Shown here in pieces: positions 1-12,995 of a stretch of 64,000 bases of DNA. The notes beneath the pieces are model-generated. The model was not told the DNA's origin. It worked only from the letters and a program-made list of their open reading frames with translations, and ran no database searches. Positions within the stretch are counted from its first letter, which is position 1; every line of letters begins with the position of its first letter. The DNA comes from Aricia agestis (taxonomy: Eukaryota; Arthropoda; Insecta; Lepidoptera; Lycaenidae): NCBI RefSeq assembly GCF_905147365.1, contig NC_056408.1, positions 3,720,001 through 3,784,000 of the forward strand. Direction: 5' to 3'. The translations under genes were made by a program, and so were the position numbers.

Positions 1-2464
1 GTCATGGTCCTCTAACCACTAAAACACGACTGTGACAATATCCACACTGACGAAGCCACGGGGACCATTACATACATCCACGACAACTAATCTGGACGCA
101 CGTCACTCAAAAGTGATCACTTGACTTACGTTGTTCTTAGAGTCTACATCCTAAGGATGCTCCGGTGTTGGTGCGAAAGCCGAGTTTTTCAACCTGAAAC
201 CTAATGCTAAGTAGGTACTCACATAGGGTTTTACTCGATAGTTTTACTCCAAATTGACCAAAAACCACCGTGTGGATCGCAAAGCTCACAGCTCGAAGGC
301 TCGCATCGAGCCAGATGGTATTACTCAAATATATCTAATTTCCTTCGATTTGGAGTAAAATTTATGGTAAAACTATCGAGCAATGCTGAATGTGTGAACG
401 AAAGTCCGAGCCGTGGTTAAACTCTAGGCGATTGCTCGATCGAGCAAAATCGTATGTGAATTGAGAGTGCTAAGCATAAAATATTTTAGTCATATTTGAA
501 TTTTTCTATCTGTCAACACTAGGCATGGAAAGTACGTGTGGAGTAATCACACAGTATTTGATGTCCGCTAATAACACTCAGTAATAGGAAATGATTTGCA
601 AAATCATAATAGATCTCTAGTTGCGCAATTTCCAATTTCATTTACATTCATTTTTGAATGATAAGCATCTTTTGATAGCATTTAGTGACTGTTTCTTATG
701 TCCATCTTGATGTAAGACTTGTGACTTTTTATGTAACTTATCATGTTATTGTAATTTACTTATTGAGTACGTATTGTAGTTAAGATAGGATAGATGGATA
801 TAGTTAGAATTCATTAATGTACTTTTCATGAGACACCCTGGATGGTCAATTAAAGTAGAGTTTAATTCTTAACTCCGTTGTCCATCACGCTGGGTCATGA
901 GAATATAGAAAGAGGAGAAAAAAAGGCTAAAGTAACCGAAAAATATCCCGTACCGAAGGCACTACTTTTAGGATACATAATATTCATAATCAGAATAAGA
1001 TGCGAGTTTCTTACGCAGGTTCTTCTCGCCGAGATAGTTCCCGAACCGGTGGTAGGCATCAGGTAGACATTCTGAAAAAAAATGATTCAAATTTACTCAG
1101 AAATAAAACTTTTTTTTTTATGAGTTAGTTGTGACGATCATGAGCTAAGATGGCCTTTGCTTTGAAAATAACGTTTAAAAAACGACACCCCAAAGTGTTC
1201 AAGATTTTTTTGCATCACCATATTTAAGCAATATAACAGCCTATTCGCATCATGAAATTGAATCAGCATTCAGCACTAATAGGTGCTCGTAAACCATACG
1301 AGTAGGTTCACACGGCACAAATCCTGCACGTCTTTTTGCAGTATGTACGTCCGTACTGCAACAAATGTGCATGGTATAATCGACGTGTGAATGGTTCTAT
1401 ATAAATTGTATACGCCACTATTTATTCGTAAGACGTATACTTACCGTTATATTTATTTTTTTGTCAGAGCGGGACTTCTACGGAATACACCCCCCCCCCC
1501 CAATATTTTTTTTTTGTTTTATTAAAGTAGAATTACCTCTGTAACTACAATAATTGAGTATTTTCTGCATTATTTCAAGTACTTACCTATCTGTTATATC
1601 TACCATTATTGATATCGAGCAAAATATGGCAGACTTTTAAATTATCGTTTGGTCTGTTTGCAAAAGCGGGACAATTTCAGCCTCGCGGGGGACGGCGGGA
1701 CAGACTGACTACTGCAAAAAACGTGCAGGAAACGTGCAGGATTGTGAAGTGTGAACCTGGCCTAATTCAACTCCGCATTACTAGAAACCATAATATTATC
1801 TCGTGTGGTCAAAACTATTGCAAAAGAGACCCAATTTCACAACATATCGGTATCGGCAATTACTCGATTACATCGGATCACGACACTACTTTACATACCA
1901 CATCGCGTGACACAACACTAGTAATCGATTCGCGACAATTACGGTACATAATCGAATATTTTATGGTGCTGATTGAGTTTTGCAAGATTAATTTTGAATT
2001 GGTGAACGAGTGAGTGAGAGACAAAAAAGGGTGACGCTTATGAACATTAAACACCTGAGCTGAGGCTACGTAGTAACTATTTACTATTTAGTAATCTGTG
2101 ATTAAGCCACCATAGATTTTGACTGTCAACCTTTATAGCACAGTAACCATGTGGAAACAATGATGAAATCTGTAACACCTTTTCACCTACTTATTCTGCA
2201 AATAAATGATTTGATTTGAAATGATTGAAACAAAAAAATCAGAACCATTTTTCAAAATCAGAACTTTTAACCATTCAAACTTCATATGGTAGGTACAGCA
2301 CAGTGAGCACCCACAATAAATCTACACCGTACTTACATTTTCTTAGAAAGCAGCTTCCTCAAAATTGTTCTTCTAAAAGTGACTGGTAAAATTTATTTAA
2401 AATTTACTGACAGTAAAAAATGTTTATTATTTTTTCTATAATCACATAACTTAAGTTCTTTGAC
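1..2464. other. Non-coding, AT-rich, no gene seen
   Basis: No supported exon. An imperfect inverted repeat around 230-390 (CTCGATAGTTTTACTCC and its complement) is probably a worn MITE. There is a poly(C) tract at 1490-1501. An open frame of 134 codons at 1609-2013 has no recognisable motif and insect-intergenic composition. Confidence 0.5.
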
Positions 2465-2567
2465 ATATCAAAATCTCGAATTTTTTACATGCTATTGCTA
2501 CCGATAGCATGTAAAAAATTCGAGATTTTGATATCCACTTAATTGTGTAGACAATTAAGTGGATATC
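2465..2567. repeat. Two adjoining perfect hairpins
   Basis: Arms 2465-2495 and 2504-2534 (31 bp, 8-base loop) are perfectly complementary. They share GATAT with a second hairpin, arms 2530-2546 and 2551-2567 (17 bp, 4-base loop). Confidence 0.9.
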
Positions 2568-3812
2568 AAAAATCTTTTACTTCTTAAGATGCAACATTAT
2601 CACAGACATGATAATAATATAAATCCTTGGTAAGATCTCAGTGAATCTCACAGAAATTATGCTCAGAGATTATCGGATGTAATGAGGCGAATAACATCAT
2701 CCACGACCACTGCGACTGCGGTAGCTTCATACTGATTGCGATCTGCGTCGTCAATGTTTTGTACTCGTAGCTGTAAGATAAGATAATATCCTTAAGATAG
2801 ACTTATTTGCGATGTTAGTAGTATCTGAAAAGTCAATACGTAGGCAGATGGTAAAACTACGTAATTTTGCCGCATTGTATCCAACTCTGCAGCCTTATTA
2901 TTGAATTAACATAGCTCAACCAAATGGCGTAGGTCCGCCATCTATCTATGCATCAATTCCTTTGATGGAACATTGGAGGCCACGGGGAAGATGAACTTAT
3001 AGATTACAATGTTCATCGTATACCTACAGCAATGCGCGTAGTCAACGCAGGTTTCAAGTTATTTCATGTTATTAATCAACGACTTCACATATGCTTACTG
3101 AAACTATAAGAAAGCAAGTAATAAATATTCACGCATTTTCCTAGATATCACCGTGAGAGTTACTTTAGATATTACGTAGAATAAAGTCACATGGATTGAC
3201 GAGTTTATGGCACACGATTAAATTTAATCATCACTGATTTAACGAATTAGATTTTTTTTTCTAAATATCATATTAAATAATATGATTATGATATTCACTG
3301 ACACGTGAATAAATTCAAACAAAAGAAAAAAATAGAAAAAATAGATGAAAAAGATAAAAAAATAAAAATATATAGAGCAAAGAAACGTAGTAACTTTGTA
3401 TAGTGCACAAGAGTTTATTTGTATGGGTAACTCGCCGCGCGTTTTAGCTCTCAGGTGTTAAAAGTACTTTACTCCTGCCTAAGATAAAACCATAATAAAT
3501 GCGTAGAATAATAAAAGAAAGTCTTAACAAAGTTAATGGGCTCTCCGCCAAAAACGAAATGACTTGTGCGGGAGAAAATATGAATTATTCTTGTAGCTAT
3601 ATTTAGAAAAATACAATAGAAATGTTCTGTTGAGTTAATTTTCCTAATTCATGCACTCTTTTGTTAAATTCTAAGGCGAGAAGTATTAGTAGATGTGAGA
3701 CGTTTTATTTTTTTGTTTATTTTGCTCTTTCATTCGCCAATAGGTATAATTACTCAATTAAATTTTTCATTTCAATGGAAAATGTCAGCGGATGAATTTC
3801 ATTTTCATAGAT
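2568..3812. other. Non-coding stretch with a worn MITE end
   Basis: Around 2880-2980 the string ending GCGTAGGTCCGCCATC and CCTTTGATGGAACA matches the right end of the MITE family found whole at 16513-16687. Nothing else is recognised. Confidence 0.4.
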
Positions 3813-4150
3813 ATTTTTTTTATGAAATAAGGGGGCAAACGTGCAAACGGGTCACCTGATGGAAAGCAACTTCCGTCGCCCATGTACACTCGCAGCATCA
3901 GAAGAGCTGCAGGTGCGTTGCCGGCCTTTTAAGAGGGAATAGGGTAATAGGGGAGGGTAGGGATGGGAAGGAATTAGGGGAGGGTTCCCTACCCTCCCCT
4001 AGGGAATAAAGTAGGGGATTGGGCCTCCGGTAAACTCACTCACTCGGCGAAACACAGCGCTAGCACTGTTTCACGCCGATTTTCTGTGAGAACGTGGTAT
4101 TTCTCCGGTTGAGCCGGTCAATTCGTGCCGAAGCATGGCTCTCCCACGTT
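3813..4150 (-). mobile_element. SINE-like poly(A) element, family B (G-rich core)
   Basis: On the minus strand it starts with ACGTGGGAGAGCCATGCTTC, runs through a (C/T)-rich core and GGCCGGCAACGCAC, and ends CTTATTTCATAAAAAAA. The 3' part matches a SINE-type tail common in moths. Similar copies lie at 35530, 37807, 55178 and 63535. Confidence 0.8.
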
Positions 4151-4295
4151 TATTTTTGGTTTACCATGAATGATGACTGATGAGAGTATGAGTTAGTCAT
4201 TATATTGATCCGTACCTACATAGTATCTACGTTTTGTGTGATTTGTGAACATAGTTTAACATTTAATTATATTAAATTTTATTAAATATTAAATT

Positions 4296-4402
4296 AAATT
4301 AAATATTCCGTTGTCTGGTACCTGTAACACAAGTCCATCAGGTACTTACCACGGGGCCAGACTGATGTGGTGTGAAGCGTCCATAGATATTATTATTATT
4401 AT
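4296..4402 (+). mobile_element. 3' fragment of tRNA-headed SINE family C
   Basis: Matches the last 90 bp of the element at 15358 (CCGTTGTCTGGTACCTGTAA to GTCCATAGATATTATT). The tRNA head is missing. Confidence 0.75.
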
Positions 4403-7324
4403 TATTTAAAACCTACATTTGGCCTATTGCCTTAAGGAACGTCTTTTTCTGCACCTAGTAAGCGTAAATTTATATAGAAAAGGAAAAACCGCGTTAAATA
4501 TACAGTTAGATATTGTGAAATGGATCCCACATTGATATGCGGGAGATAATGGCTTCCCAAAGCATACATTATAAACCGTTTGACGATTAATTAACCATTT
4601 CCTCAGTACCGTGAATACTTTGTACGATTTTAACCAGAACACGGCATCAGCATCAACACCTATCTAAAATAAGCTGAAAGCAACGGCAAACGCGCAACGG
4701 TCAACTGATGGAATGCAACTACCGTCGCTCATGGACAAATATTAGGAGCTCAATGCAGCAATCACACTTAACATAATATAATGTAGTTGGATTTATATTC
4801 GTCCGCTCGAACGCGCGGTTAGGCGGCTACACCGCAGGATTACAAGCTATTTTAGTATTATAAAAATGACAAGGCGACCGTGCCGCTGTTTAAAAAACTT
4901 GAGAGGTGTCAAGGTACACCCGGATGGAACGAAGTTATTAAAAAAATCCCGCAATAGAGGAATGGTGGAATTTTCCCGCCAGTTGACGTCATCGCCATCT
5001 GCCCCTACTTCGCAGGTACTAAAACAGAAAGTGTCGTTACAACTTTTTTCGTCTAGCCCTCTTTCGCAACGCGCGATAAGGAACTTCGTTCCAATAAATC
5101 GTCTGTAGTTACATGGCCCACCACACATTCCCACCACTGCAACTCTTGTGTCACCAGTCACCACGATCAACAGTGGTAACCAACCATGATAACCCTTTGA
5201 TATGATCTCAGGGATGCCCGAGGGACTAGATAAATCTGTCTTGGGAGTCGGGACCCGCAAATAAATTAATCAGAAGAAAGGTAGGAGAAGTCCAATGGTA
5301 AATCATTACATACATTTGTTTGTAAACTCGCGTTGTAGCCGCGGAAGCGCGCGTTCGGGTGGATAATCGTGCTTTCATTTAAGAACACTAGACGTTCCGC
5401 GGCTTCCGCCTGCGTAAATAGGGAATCCCTCAAAAAAGCAGCCTATGTGCCTCCCCGTAGTCTATTATAATTCCACAGTAAGAATCTTACGTTCTTTAAT
5501 GCCATAACAATATCTATCTAAATAAAATAATATTTTAAATTTAAATAAATGGTTACGAACTACGGTAATAAATGAATTTTGGCGCAACTGAATAGGGATG
5601 ACGACAAGGTCAAAGATTAGCGAATTTTGTTAATAAAATAAAGAAATCACGGCAAAAAATAGGTGTTCCCAAAATTTCAGCTTGATAGCATTTGTATTTT
5701 TTTTTGTTATGCGCCTTCAAATTTGGATATTCAAGTCGAATTTCTTAATATTTGTATACAATTCGATGACTTATGCAATTAAAAGCAACTTTTATTATGA
5801 AACCACTTTCATAAACGCAATATTCAATATACCTGTCGAACAAAGTTGTCTCCCGATGCGTACAAACTACGAAAGAGTGACGTCAGTCTTTCGTAGCACT
5901 TTGTATGGAGCGTTTCGGGCAGGTCTTTTTTATGAGATATTTGAATTGTCATATCTTGGTGAATTTTTAAGCTATCAGAGTCATTCTTTCAACGATGTTT
6001 CTATTTTTAAGTGTCTTTCAATTACCGATAAGAGAAAAAAATAGTCATCATGCCTATTGTGGGCGTCATAGTAGGCCCTTCTAATTCCAAAACGATCTGT
6101 TACCGTGGGTGGGTTACTCTATGAAAACAATTTTAATTTGAATTGTACAAATTAAATTTTATGGGCTCTATTATCCAAGATTACGGACATAACACGCAAT
6201 TTATTTTGTTACATTAAATAATACATAAAAAGTGAAAATTGTTACAATTAACATGAGTTCCGTTCTGTTGCATTACAACATTGGTGGTACAGTGATTGTG
6301 TTGTGGCAGTTTTTGTTTTTATTTTTTTACGATAATTATTATACTTCAATAATTATTTTAATTATTATACTTAAATATATTTTACCAATATTCTGTGTTA
6401 AGGATTAATACCGGGTTACGTTTTTGAAAGGTTTTCTAAAACTTTAAAACATAAGTTTAAATTTGAATTTCATTTGTCCTGTAATATTCTGTAAAACAAA
6501 AAAATTGTGCGTGCGGTTTTGATAAGTGAAACACAGACGGAACCTAGGACTTTATTTGATTTTCGGTAAGTAATATAAAATAATTGTAAAATATGCTAGG
6601 TTAATGTAAATATTTTAAATAACAAAAATAATTGTAAATATAAATATTTTTTGTGAAACTCCTAAATATAATATTATAAGTATCTATTTTTATAATGAGA
6701 AATAAAAGAAATGTACACCGAACTTAGATTTGCAGTTTTTATCGACTGAGCCGAGAAAAGGCTATATTTTTTAGAGTTTTTGACGATCGTACTTTGTGTA
6801 AAGCCTGTGTGTAAAGAAAACTCTTCGACTTCATGAATTATGATGCGGTGTCTGAATTGCCCATATCAGTTCTTTAAAAAAAAATGTTTTCCAAAATTTT
6901 AGTATACTTATTATAATAATTGGTCTACCAACTGTACAGTCAACACCATGTTTTATTTTATCACCCTGAATGAAATAAAACAGGCATATACATAGCATAG
7001 TTACTTAGATATCTAAAAAAAACAAGGGCGCACTCGCACAGGGCGCAAAAAAGGCTATTTACGGCACTGACTACTTTTACTCTGTTTCTTCCGTACTTTA
7101 AACAGAATTGTTGATTGGTTAATTTTGTGACCAAAAAACTTCCAAAACCGAGCATTAGTCGATAATAATCCTATCTAATAATGTAATTAATCAGAATGCC
7201 TTCGGTGATTATTTTTTACACCAACGGATACTTTTTTGACTCCCTGGTGCTTGAAGGACTGCGCGAGCGCACGATTTCTAATGACTCAAAATTAAATGCA
7301 TGATGCATCAAAATCAGGGTTCTA
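4403..7324. other. Non-coding stretch, worn repeats
   Basis: 4680-4740 is an old 3' fragment of family B. A minus-strand open frame of 137 codons (5260-4847, with VAVVGMCGGPCNYRRF) looks like a piece of an unidentified repeat rather than a gene: there is no start context and no domain. A donor-like CG|GTAAGT at 6566 could end a non-coding exon, but nothing supports it. The rest is AT-rich with nothing recognised. Confidence 0.4.
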
Positions 7325-7583
7325 CAGGGTGTAACAAAAATAAGTGATAATATTTTAGGGTGTGTACGTCTTCCTTGTAGAGAGTTTACTGTGAAAGTAG
7401 CAGCGCTGAAAGACCAATTTTTTTTTTCACTTTTGTATGGGAAAACTCATGACGCTTGGGCCCTTGCCCATACAAAAGTGAAAAAAATGTTTGGTCTTTC
7501 AGCGCTGCTACTTTCACAGTGAACTCTCTACAATAAACACGTACACACCCTAAAGTATTATCACTTATTTTTGTTATACCCTG
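7325..7583. mobile_element. Palindromic MITE, TIR CAGGGTGTAAC, TA target duplication
   Basis: 259 bp with near-perfect inverted arms of about 100 bp, ends CAGGGTGT and its complement, flanked by TA on both sides, as expected for a Tc1/mariner-type nonautonomous element. Relatives lie at 33836-34080 and, broken, at 42986-44108. Confidence 0.85.
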
Positions 7584-9119
7584 TATAAATAAACAAGTAG
7601 CTAATCTGGAAAGTGGAATATGTATGTAACGGAAGCCATACAACTTAGTACTCTTATAAAATCTAGGCTGCACGTAACGCTAAGTGGAATTCCATAAAAT
7701 ACCTAGGTGACATACTTACCCGTGGAAAATATACTTGCAGGCCAAAACAGGGTAGAAGGTATAATATGACATAGAGTTCTAGAGCATTATTTTCTTATCA
7801 GCATTCATCAGTTTTTTTTTTTCGATGTTTCATACAATGGAGTCGCCGTACTTTTCCATGAAACCGCTGTTTTTTTTTTAAGTTTAGCTCTAGGTTTTAC
7901 GCACTAATATAGTGTGTATTATAATGACCGAAGTTTGAAATGTACTCAACATTGTTAACTTGGGAAGCCCTTAAACCCTGCCCGTTTTGGAATGTGACCC
8001 CAGTTCACAACTCCGCACGTCTTTTATATTTCGAGAAACAACTAAAGAAGAGCTAGAGTTAGAAGAGAACTGTTTGAATTTACCAATACAAGACAAATTG
8101 AAGAGAGTTAATTTGATTTTAAAAAATCTAGTGGCACCATCCTTATTGCTTCATCTTTTCATGCCACAGCTGGTCCTCCTGATCTTTACACCACTAGGCC
8201 AGTGTTTTGCAACCCTTTTTTGTAAGCTGCGATCTGGTTGCACTGGACGAATAGCAGATTATTATCTAACGATACACTTACCAGACTCAGGTTTAGATAA
8301 CAATTACATCATCAAAGTTTATGCAAAAATTGTTCATTTTTTAAGTTATGCACATTTAACATGTAGGTCTGTCGCATTATACATTAAGTATAATTGTTGT
8401 TATATTTTGTTTAGTGTTTACATAAAATACTATTTAGTAATCAATGAGTAAGACAATAAACAGAGCGTACAGTATAAAATATATTTCAATTTAAATATTT
8501 TTTACAGATTAATTTATTTCAAGTAGATATACTTAATATAATAGCGTTAGATTAAAATGGATTTCGAAAGTTTATTTATGATATAGGGATAACCTGTAAA
8601 TAATTATGTAACATTATTTTATCAATACAAGCTTTGATACAGAAATATAGATTACTTATTAGATATTAGATATTAAAAAGATTCATCAACCTGAATTTAA
8701 ATTAGTAAAAGGCGAACCTATTGTGTTGCGTGAATCGTGATGCGCTCTAGCTGGTTCCGGTTTTTTTTCTATTATAAATGAATTAAATAATGCAGACAGT
8801 ATTCTACGATAAATTATTATGATTGACCAACAATGAAACTGTTTGTTATATTGTACAATATACATGTCTATATTTTGATCTCATTAGAATATAAGAATCG
8901 TAGTTATAAAAGTTTTGCATTTTTGTTTTTTGATGTTGTTGACATTAATTTACTATTTTTTCGACTCATTTTTTGTTTACGTAATTTACTAAAGCAATTG
9001 AAAAAAAATTAAAAAAGAAATATTTTTGACAGCCAAAAAGTGAACCATCTCAGCAATAGTTCGTTTGACTTACACTTTCAAAACTTTCTCCGCGCTTTGT
9101 GTCTATATCTTCGATACTC
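7584..9119. other. Non-coding stretch with one unassigned open frame
   Basis: An open frame of 154 codons at 7987-8451 (MECDPSSQLRTSF) includes a stretch TKEELELEENCLNLPIQDKL that looks protein-like, then hydrophobic AT-driven codons. I recognise no domain and see no splice or promoter context. It may be a scrap of transposon coding sequence. Confidence 0.3.
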
Positions 9120-9306
9120 AATATTTTACATAATATGACGTCACAGAGTATTCTAGCGCCATTTGTAAACTGTCATGGCGGCGCTACGGTCGCGCCGAGT
9201 GTTTCCCGCGTAAATTTTGTTTTGTGTTCGAAATAAGATTTTATCGTAAATCGTAATGGTGTAAGATTGTGTTGTGCTAGAAAGTGCGAGCTGGACTTAG
9301 AAAGGT
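9120..9306 (+). promoter_or_regulatory. Candidate promoter and non-coding first exon
   Basis: A CpG-rich island stands out from the AT-rich surroundings. It has a perfect palindromic CRE (TGACGTCA, 9136-9143), then GCGGCGCTACGGTCGCGCCG, and ends at a donor-like GAAAG|GTTTGT (9304/9305). This is the shape of a lepidopteran 5' UTR exon. The nearest downstream + strand gene is the filamin-like gene, whose first coding exon appears to have an upstream acceptor at 38706, so this could be its first exon about 29 kb away. No transcript evidence is available. Confidence 0.35.
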
Positions 9307-9865
9307 TTGTTTACCTAATTATGTTAAGTACCTACTTAAATGTTTTGTAAACATTGCTGTGTTAGTTTATTGGTTTTTGCGGTAGATAAGATAAATTAAT
9401 AAAAAATGAAAATAAATAATACGTTTTTTTCCACTTTTTTATATATCGTGGTTCTATAATAACTAAAATTTAATTATTGCCATTGAAAGTTTTAAAATTA
9501 AAAAAAAAATACGTAAGTGAGTTTTAAGCACAAAACTCAAAAGTAATAGCGACGGATATATTTATGTTATTAATGATTAGTTTATTGTATTTTAAATTAC
9601 TTTTGTGAAAATAATTTGCATATCATAATGTTTTATTTCCGCTACTAAATGTAAACAATCAGTAAAATAATAATTATTATGTAACTACTTACATAATTAA
9701 AAAAATATAAAACGCTGCTTCATTTTTTTATCAAATTTAAGTACTTAACAAAAAATATTTTTTTTATAAAATATCGCAAAAACTTGCTTTACTTAAGTGA
9801 CTAGGACTACTTGCGGATTAGTACATGCGTTTGTTATGATAAGCACTTGCTGCAAGCATGTTTTA

Positions 9866-10017
9866 GGCCGGTATAAATAGTCAGTACGATGCGACCCGGT
9901 CTCAAGACGCGGTTCGGCTCTGTGATTGGTCCAAATTTGGACAGCCAACCAATCACAGAACCTAAACCGTGTCTTGAGACCGAGACGCATCTTGAGTACT
10001 GACTATTTATACCGGCC
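9866..10017. mobile_element. Palindromic MITE with TTA target duplication (PIF/Harbinger type)
   Basis: 152 bp, TIR GGCCGGTATAAATAGTCAGT, flanked on both sides by TTA (9863-9865, 10018-10020). The 3-bp TWA duplication and GGCC end fit PIF/Harbinger. Confidence 0.85.
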
Positions 10018-10111
10018 TTAGAGTAGGCTCTAGCTCTACTCTACATTTAAGTTACTCTTTGGACTCCTACCCGTTTCTAAAAGGTACTTTGTGCCCCTGA
10101 TCTTTCAGGAT

Positions 10112-10178
10112 GGCTCTTTCAGTGTCAGATCAAATACAAGCGGCCTGCGCTTGTATTTGATCTGACACTGAAAGAGCC
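10112..10178. repeat. Perfect hairpin, 31-bp arms, 5-base loop
   Basis: 10112-10142 is the exact complement of 10148-10178 (GGCTCTTTCAGTGTCAGATC...). No copies were seen elsewhere in the window. Confidence 0.9.
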
Positions 10179-10653
10179 AATCGTGGTGTGTAACAGACCT
10201 TATTACCGTACAGTACAGTATTATAATATTATTTTAACGGACCTACGGAATTAGTGGCATCGCCTACTTTATTGGGATAGATAAAAAAAATAACTCGCGT
10301 GATGACAGGAGGAGCCAGCCAACAGGAATTAAGAGAGGAAAAATGTATGCCTGCTGCTGTTCCTTTTTACAGCACTCCTGAAGAGCAAACCGTTGTTTAT
10401 TTTAATAACTTTCTAAAATTTTTATGTTTGCAACATAAAATGGACTTTGCAATCTGCATCCTTATCTTTTACTGCCCGTTATAAAAACGTATGTATGCGG
10501 TGTAATTGCTCATTAATATTATAATTATCGATTGTTCTGGCTGTGAGAATACAAATACGAGAATGTGAAGGAAATATAAAAATAAACCTACTAGGTCATC
10601 CCGATAGATGTCATTCAAATATTTTAAACTTTCGCGTTGCATTATAATTAAAA

Positions 10654-10934
10654 CTTTTTAATCGGGACTTAACGCGTCTTATTCTAGTAGTATTTTATGC
10701 TACTATACTTCACTCGGGCTAACTTGTCGCTAGCGGTCATTGACTCCCTGTCAAAAACTTGTCTTTTTTTCATATAAAACCACGATTGACAATATCTGAC
10801 ACTTCATTGTCTATCACGGTTTATATGGAAAATGACAAGGTTTTGACAGGGAGTCAACGACCGCTAGCGACAAGTTAGCCCGAGTGGAGTATAGATATTA
10901 CTAGAATAAGTCGCGTTAAGTCCCGATTAAAAAG
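10654..10934. mobile_element. MITE nested at the centre of another palindrome
   Basis: Outer arms CTTTTTAATCGGGACTTAAC (10654 onward) and complement (to 10934). Inside sits a TA-flanked MITE, 10706-10891, TIR TACTTCACTCGGGCTAACTT, arms about 85 bp, the same family as 12283-12467 and 42454-42634. Confidence 0.85.
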
Positions 10935-11964
10935 ATGTTATTCTGTCAAAGACTCGATAACTGCAAATTGCTTTATTAAAAATATTAATTTGCTATTTAA
11001 TATTGGGAATTGGTTTTGTTAGGTAACTTTTTAAAGCCAAAACGTATAATATGAAAACCAAATATATTGCGGCAAAAAGTGCATGCTATATTAAGGGTAT
11101 TTAAAATATATTACGAAATCTATTACACTTGCAACATTTCATGAAAATCGGTAGGTACAGCAGTTTGCAGAAGTTTTGTTACAAACACCGTGACACAAGA
11201 TTTTTTTATAACAGGTTCACGCGTTATAATATTACCAAGGACGCTGGATGCACTCACTAGTAAGTCAGTACCTGTACATACTTAACACTTTTTTCCAAGT
11301 CGGAATATGTACCATTAGAGAATTTGATTTATAAGCAGATGGTGTCCTACGTTATAGTTCTGGTAGGGTTATTTCTTATTTCTACAAAGAAATTATTATA
11401 TTTCTATAATATAATTATTAAAGTTCATTATACTGAATTACCCCCCGTTATGGATCAAGATTCAAGTCAATGTTAATCGTGGTTCTAGCAGCAGCTAAGA
11501 TCTGATATAATCTGACCAAATTACGTAGGTCCCACTGCCTATGAATAAATTCTTCAGACAGTTTTTTCCTAAGTTAGCAAAATACAATGCAAGCATTATT
11601 CACATAGCTCCTAGACTAGAAGGGTCAATGACCGCTGGTGCCACCTTAAATTATTTTGACTATAGTACTAACATACTTTTGAACGCGACGTAAGAAGCCC
11701 TTTTCATCTTCGTCTTATTAAATTCCGTTATTAGAAACATCTCTCTTTAATAACAGCTCACGAAAAGTATTCAATTTAACCACTACCTTCACAAGTCAGA
11801 CGTTGAATAATTCGTTCGAAATTATACATTCATTCTGAATAATTCCATCATCTCCGATAACATCGTCACGGTGTTTAATGTTACTTTGAGTCCGTAACAA
11901 AATATCATTTCACTTTCTTACTGATATTTGATATATATGGAGAAAGGTGGATAAAATGTTATTT

Positions 11965-12158
11965 ACTAGATGACGCCCACAACTCCGTTGCGCCAAAATT
12001 CGTTTATCGCGCGGGAACCGTACCGTTTTCGGATCAAAAAGCATCCTCATATCCTTTCCCGGATCCCAAAGTATCTCTATACCCAGGAAAATCGGTTCAG
12101 CGGTTTGAGCGTGAAGAGGTAACAGACTGACACACTTTCGCATTTATAATATCAGTGG
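11965..12158 (+). mobile_element. Lepidopteran interspersed repeat, family D ('CACACTTTCGCATTTATAA')
   Basis: Runs from ACTAGATGACGCCCACAACT through GAACCGTACCGTTTTCGG to GACACACTTTCGCATTTATA. This repeat is very common in moths and butterflies (often annotated Metulj-like). Other copies: 18472, 21703, 23282 (minus), 56812 (minus), with fragments at 26300, 29590, 31745, 36597 and 52490. Confidence 0.75.
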
Positions 12159-12282
12159 ATGGATATTCAATAGGATCACGCTGGAGGTAGCACCCGCATA
12201 GACAGTAAACGAAAAGTTTTGTGACGTTTGGCAACGTTTCCGTTAATATTCTGATACAACTGTCAAACTCTCAAATACTCTA

Positions 12283-12467
12283 TACTCCACTTAGGCTAGC
12301 TTGTCGCTAGCGGTCGTTGACTCCCTGTCAAAAACTTGTCATTTTCCATATAAAACCACTATAAACAATATCTGACACTTCATTGTCAATCGCGGTTTAT
12401 ATGGAAAATGACAAGTTTTTGACAGGGAGTCAATGACCGCTAGCGACAAGTTAACCCGAGTGGAGTA
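12283..12467. mobile_element. Palindromic MITE, TIR TACTCCACT, flanked by TA
   Basis: 185 bp; same family as the inner element at 10706 and the one at 42454. Arms of about 85 bp include TTGTCGCTAGCGGTC and complement. Confidence 0.85.
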
Positions 12468-12995
12468 TAATTTTTACAAATAAAAGTTTGAGTATCAAAT
12501 AATTCTTTGTCTCATCAAAATCCGTCATCATACGTCATTCATCAGGAGGCGTCGCAAAATATATCTTGCCCACATCAAATTTAGATCTTGCCCCGCCACT
12601 GAACCCACGACCTCTAGAGTCTAGATCAAGAGCTAAGCCTATAAGTTAGAGCCTTAGTAGAGTCATTAGTGTCTAGCGTTTTTATCAGCGATCTTCATGT
12701 GAAGAACATTAGCCTTATATTAGATTAATTCGTAAGGAGTTTCTTGCTTCGTGACCTTGATCGAATCTTTTGAGGCTGTCAATCAATCGTATTAACTTGG
12801 TTCTGTGTACTCTGCTATTAAAATATTATATTGCGTTTTAAATTACATCACATATTGTAACTTGGTATTATTAAAAAAATGATGCCCATTCGTAGGAATT
12901 CGAGTTTACATTTTTTTAAGTATGTAGAGCACCTGTCATGTGAAATGTAACTTTATCTATGAGCAAATTTTACGATCCAAAGTCACACAAGCTTT

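Noticed and set aside
1609..2013. 134-codon ORF as a gene
   Set aside because: No motif, unusual residue mix, and no flanking gene signals.
3813..4150. CRISPR-like or regulatory array in the G-rich core
   Set aside because: The units are irregular, are part of a dispersed poly(A) element, and the genome is eukaryotic.
4847..5260. 137-codon minus-strand ORF
   Set aside because: It resembles repeat-derived translation, with no promoter, splice or domain signal and an AT-rich end; kept only as a note in the interval entry.
7987..8451. 154-codon ORF as a gene
   Set aside because: The first 45 residues look protein-like but the rest follows AT-rich composition; no domain, no splice partners.
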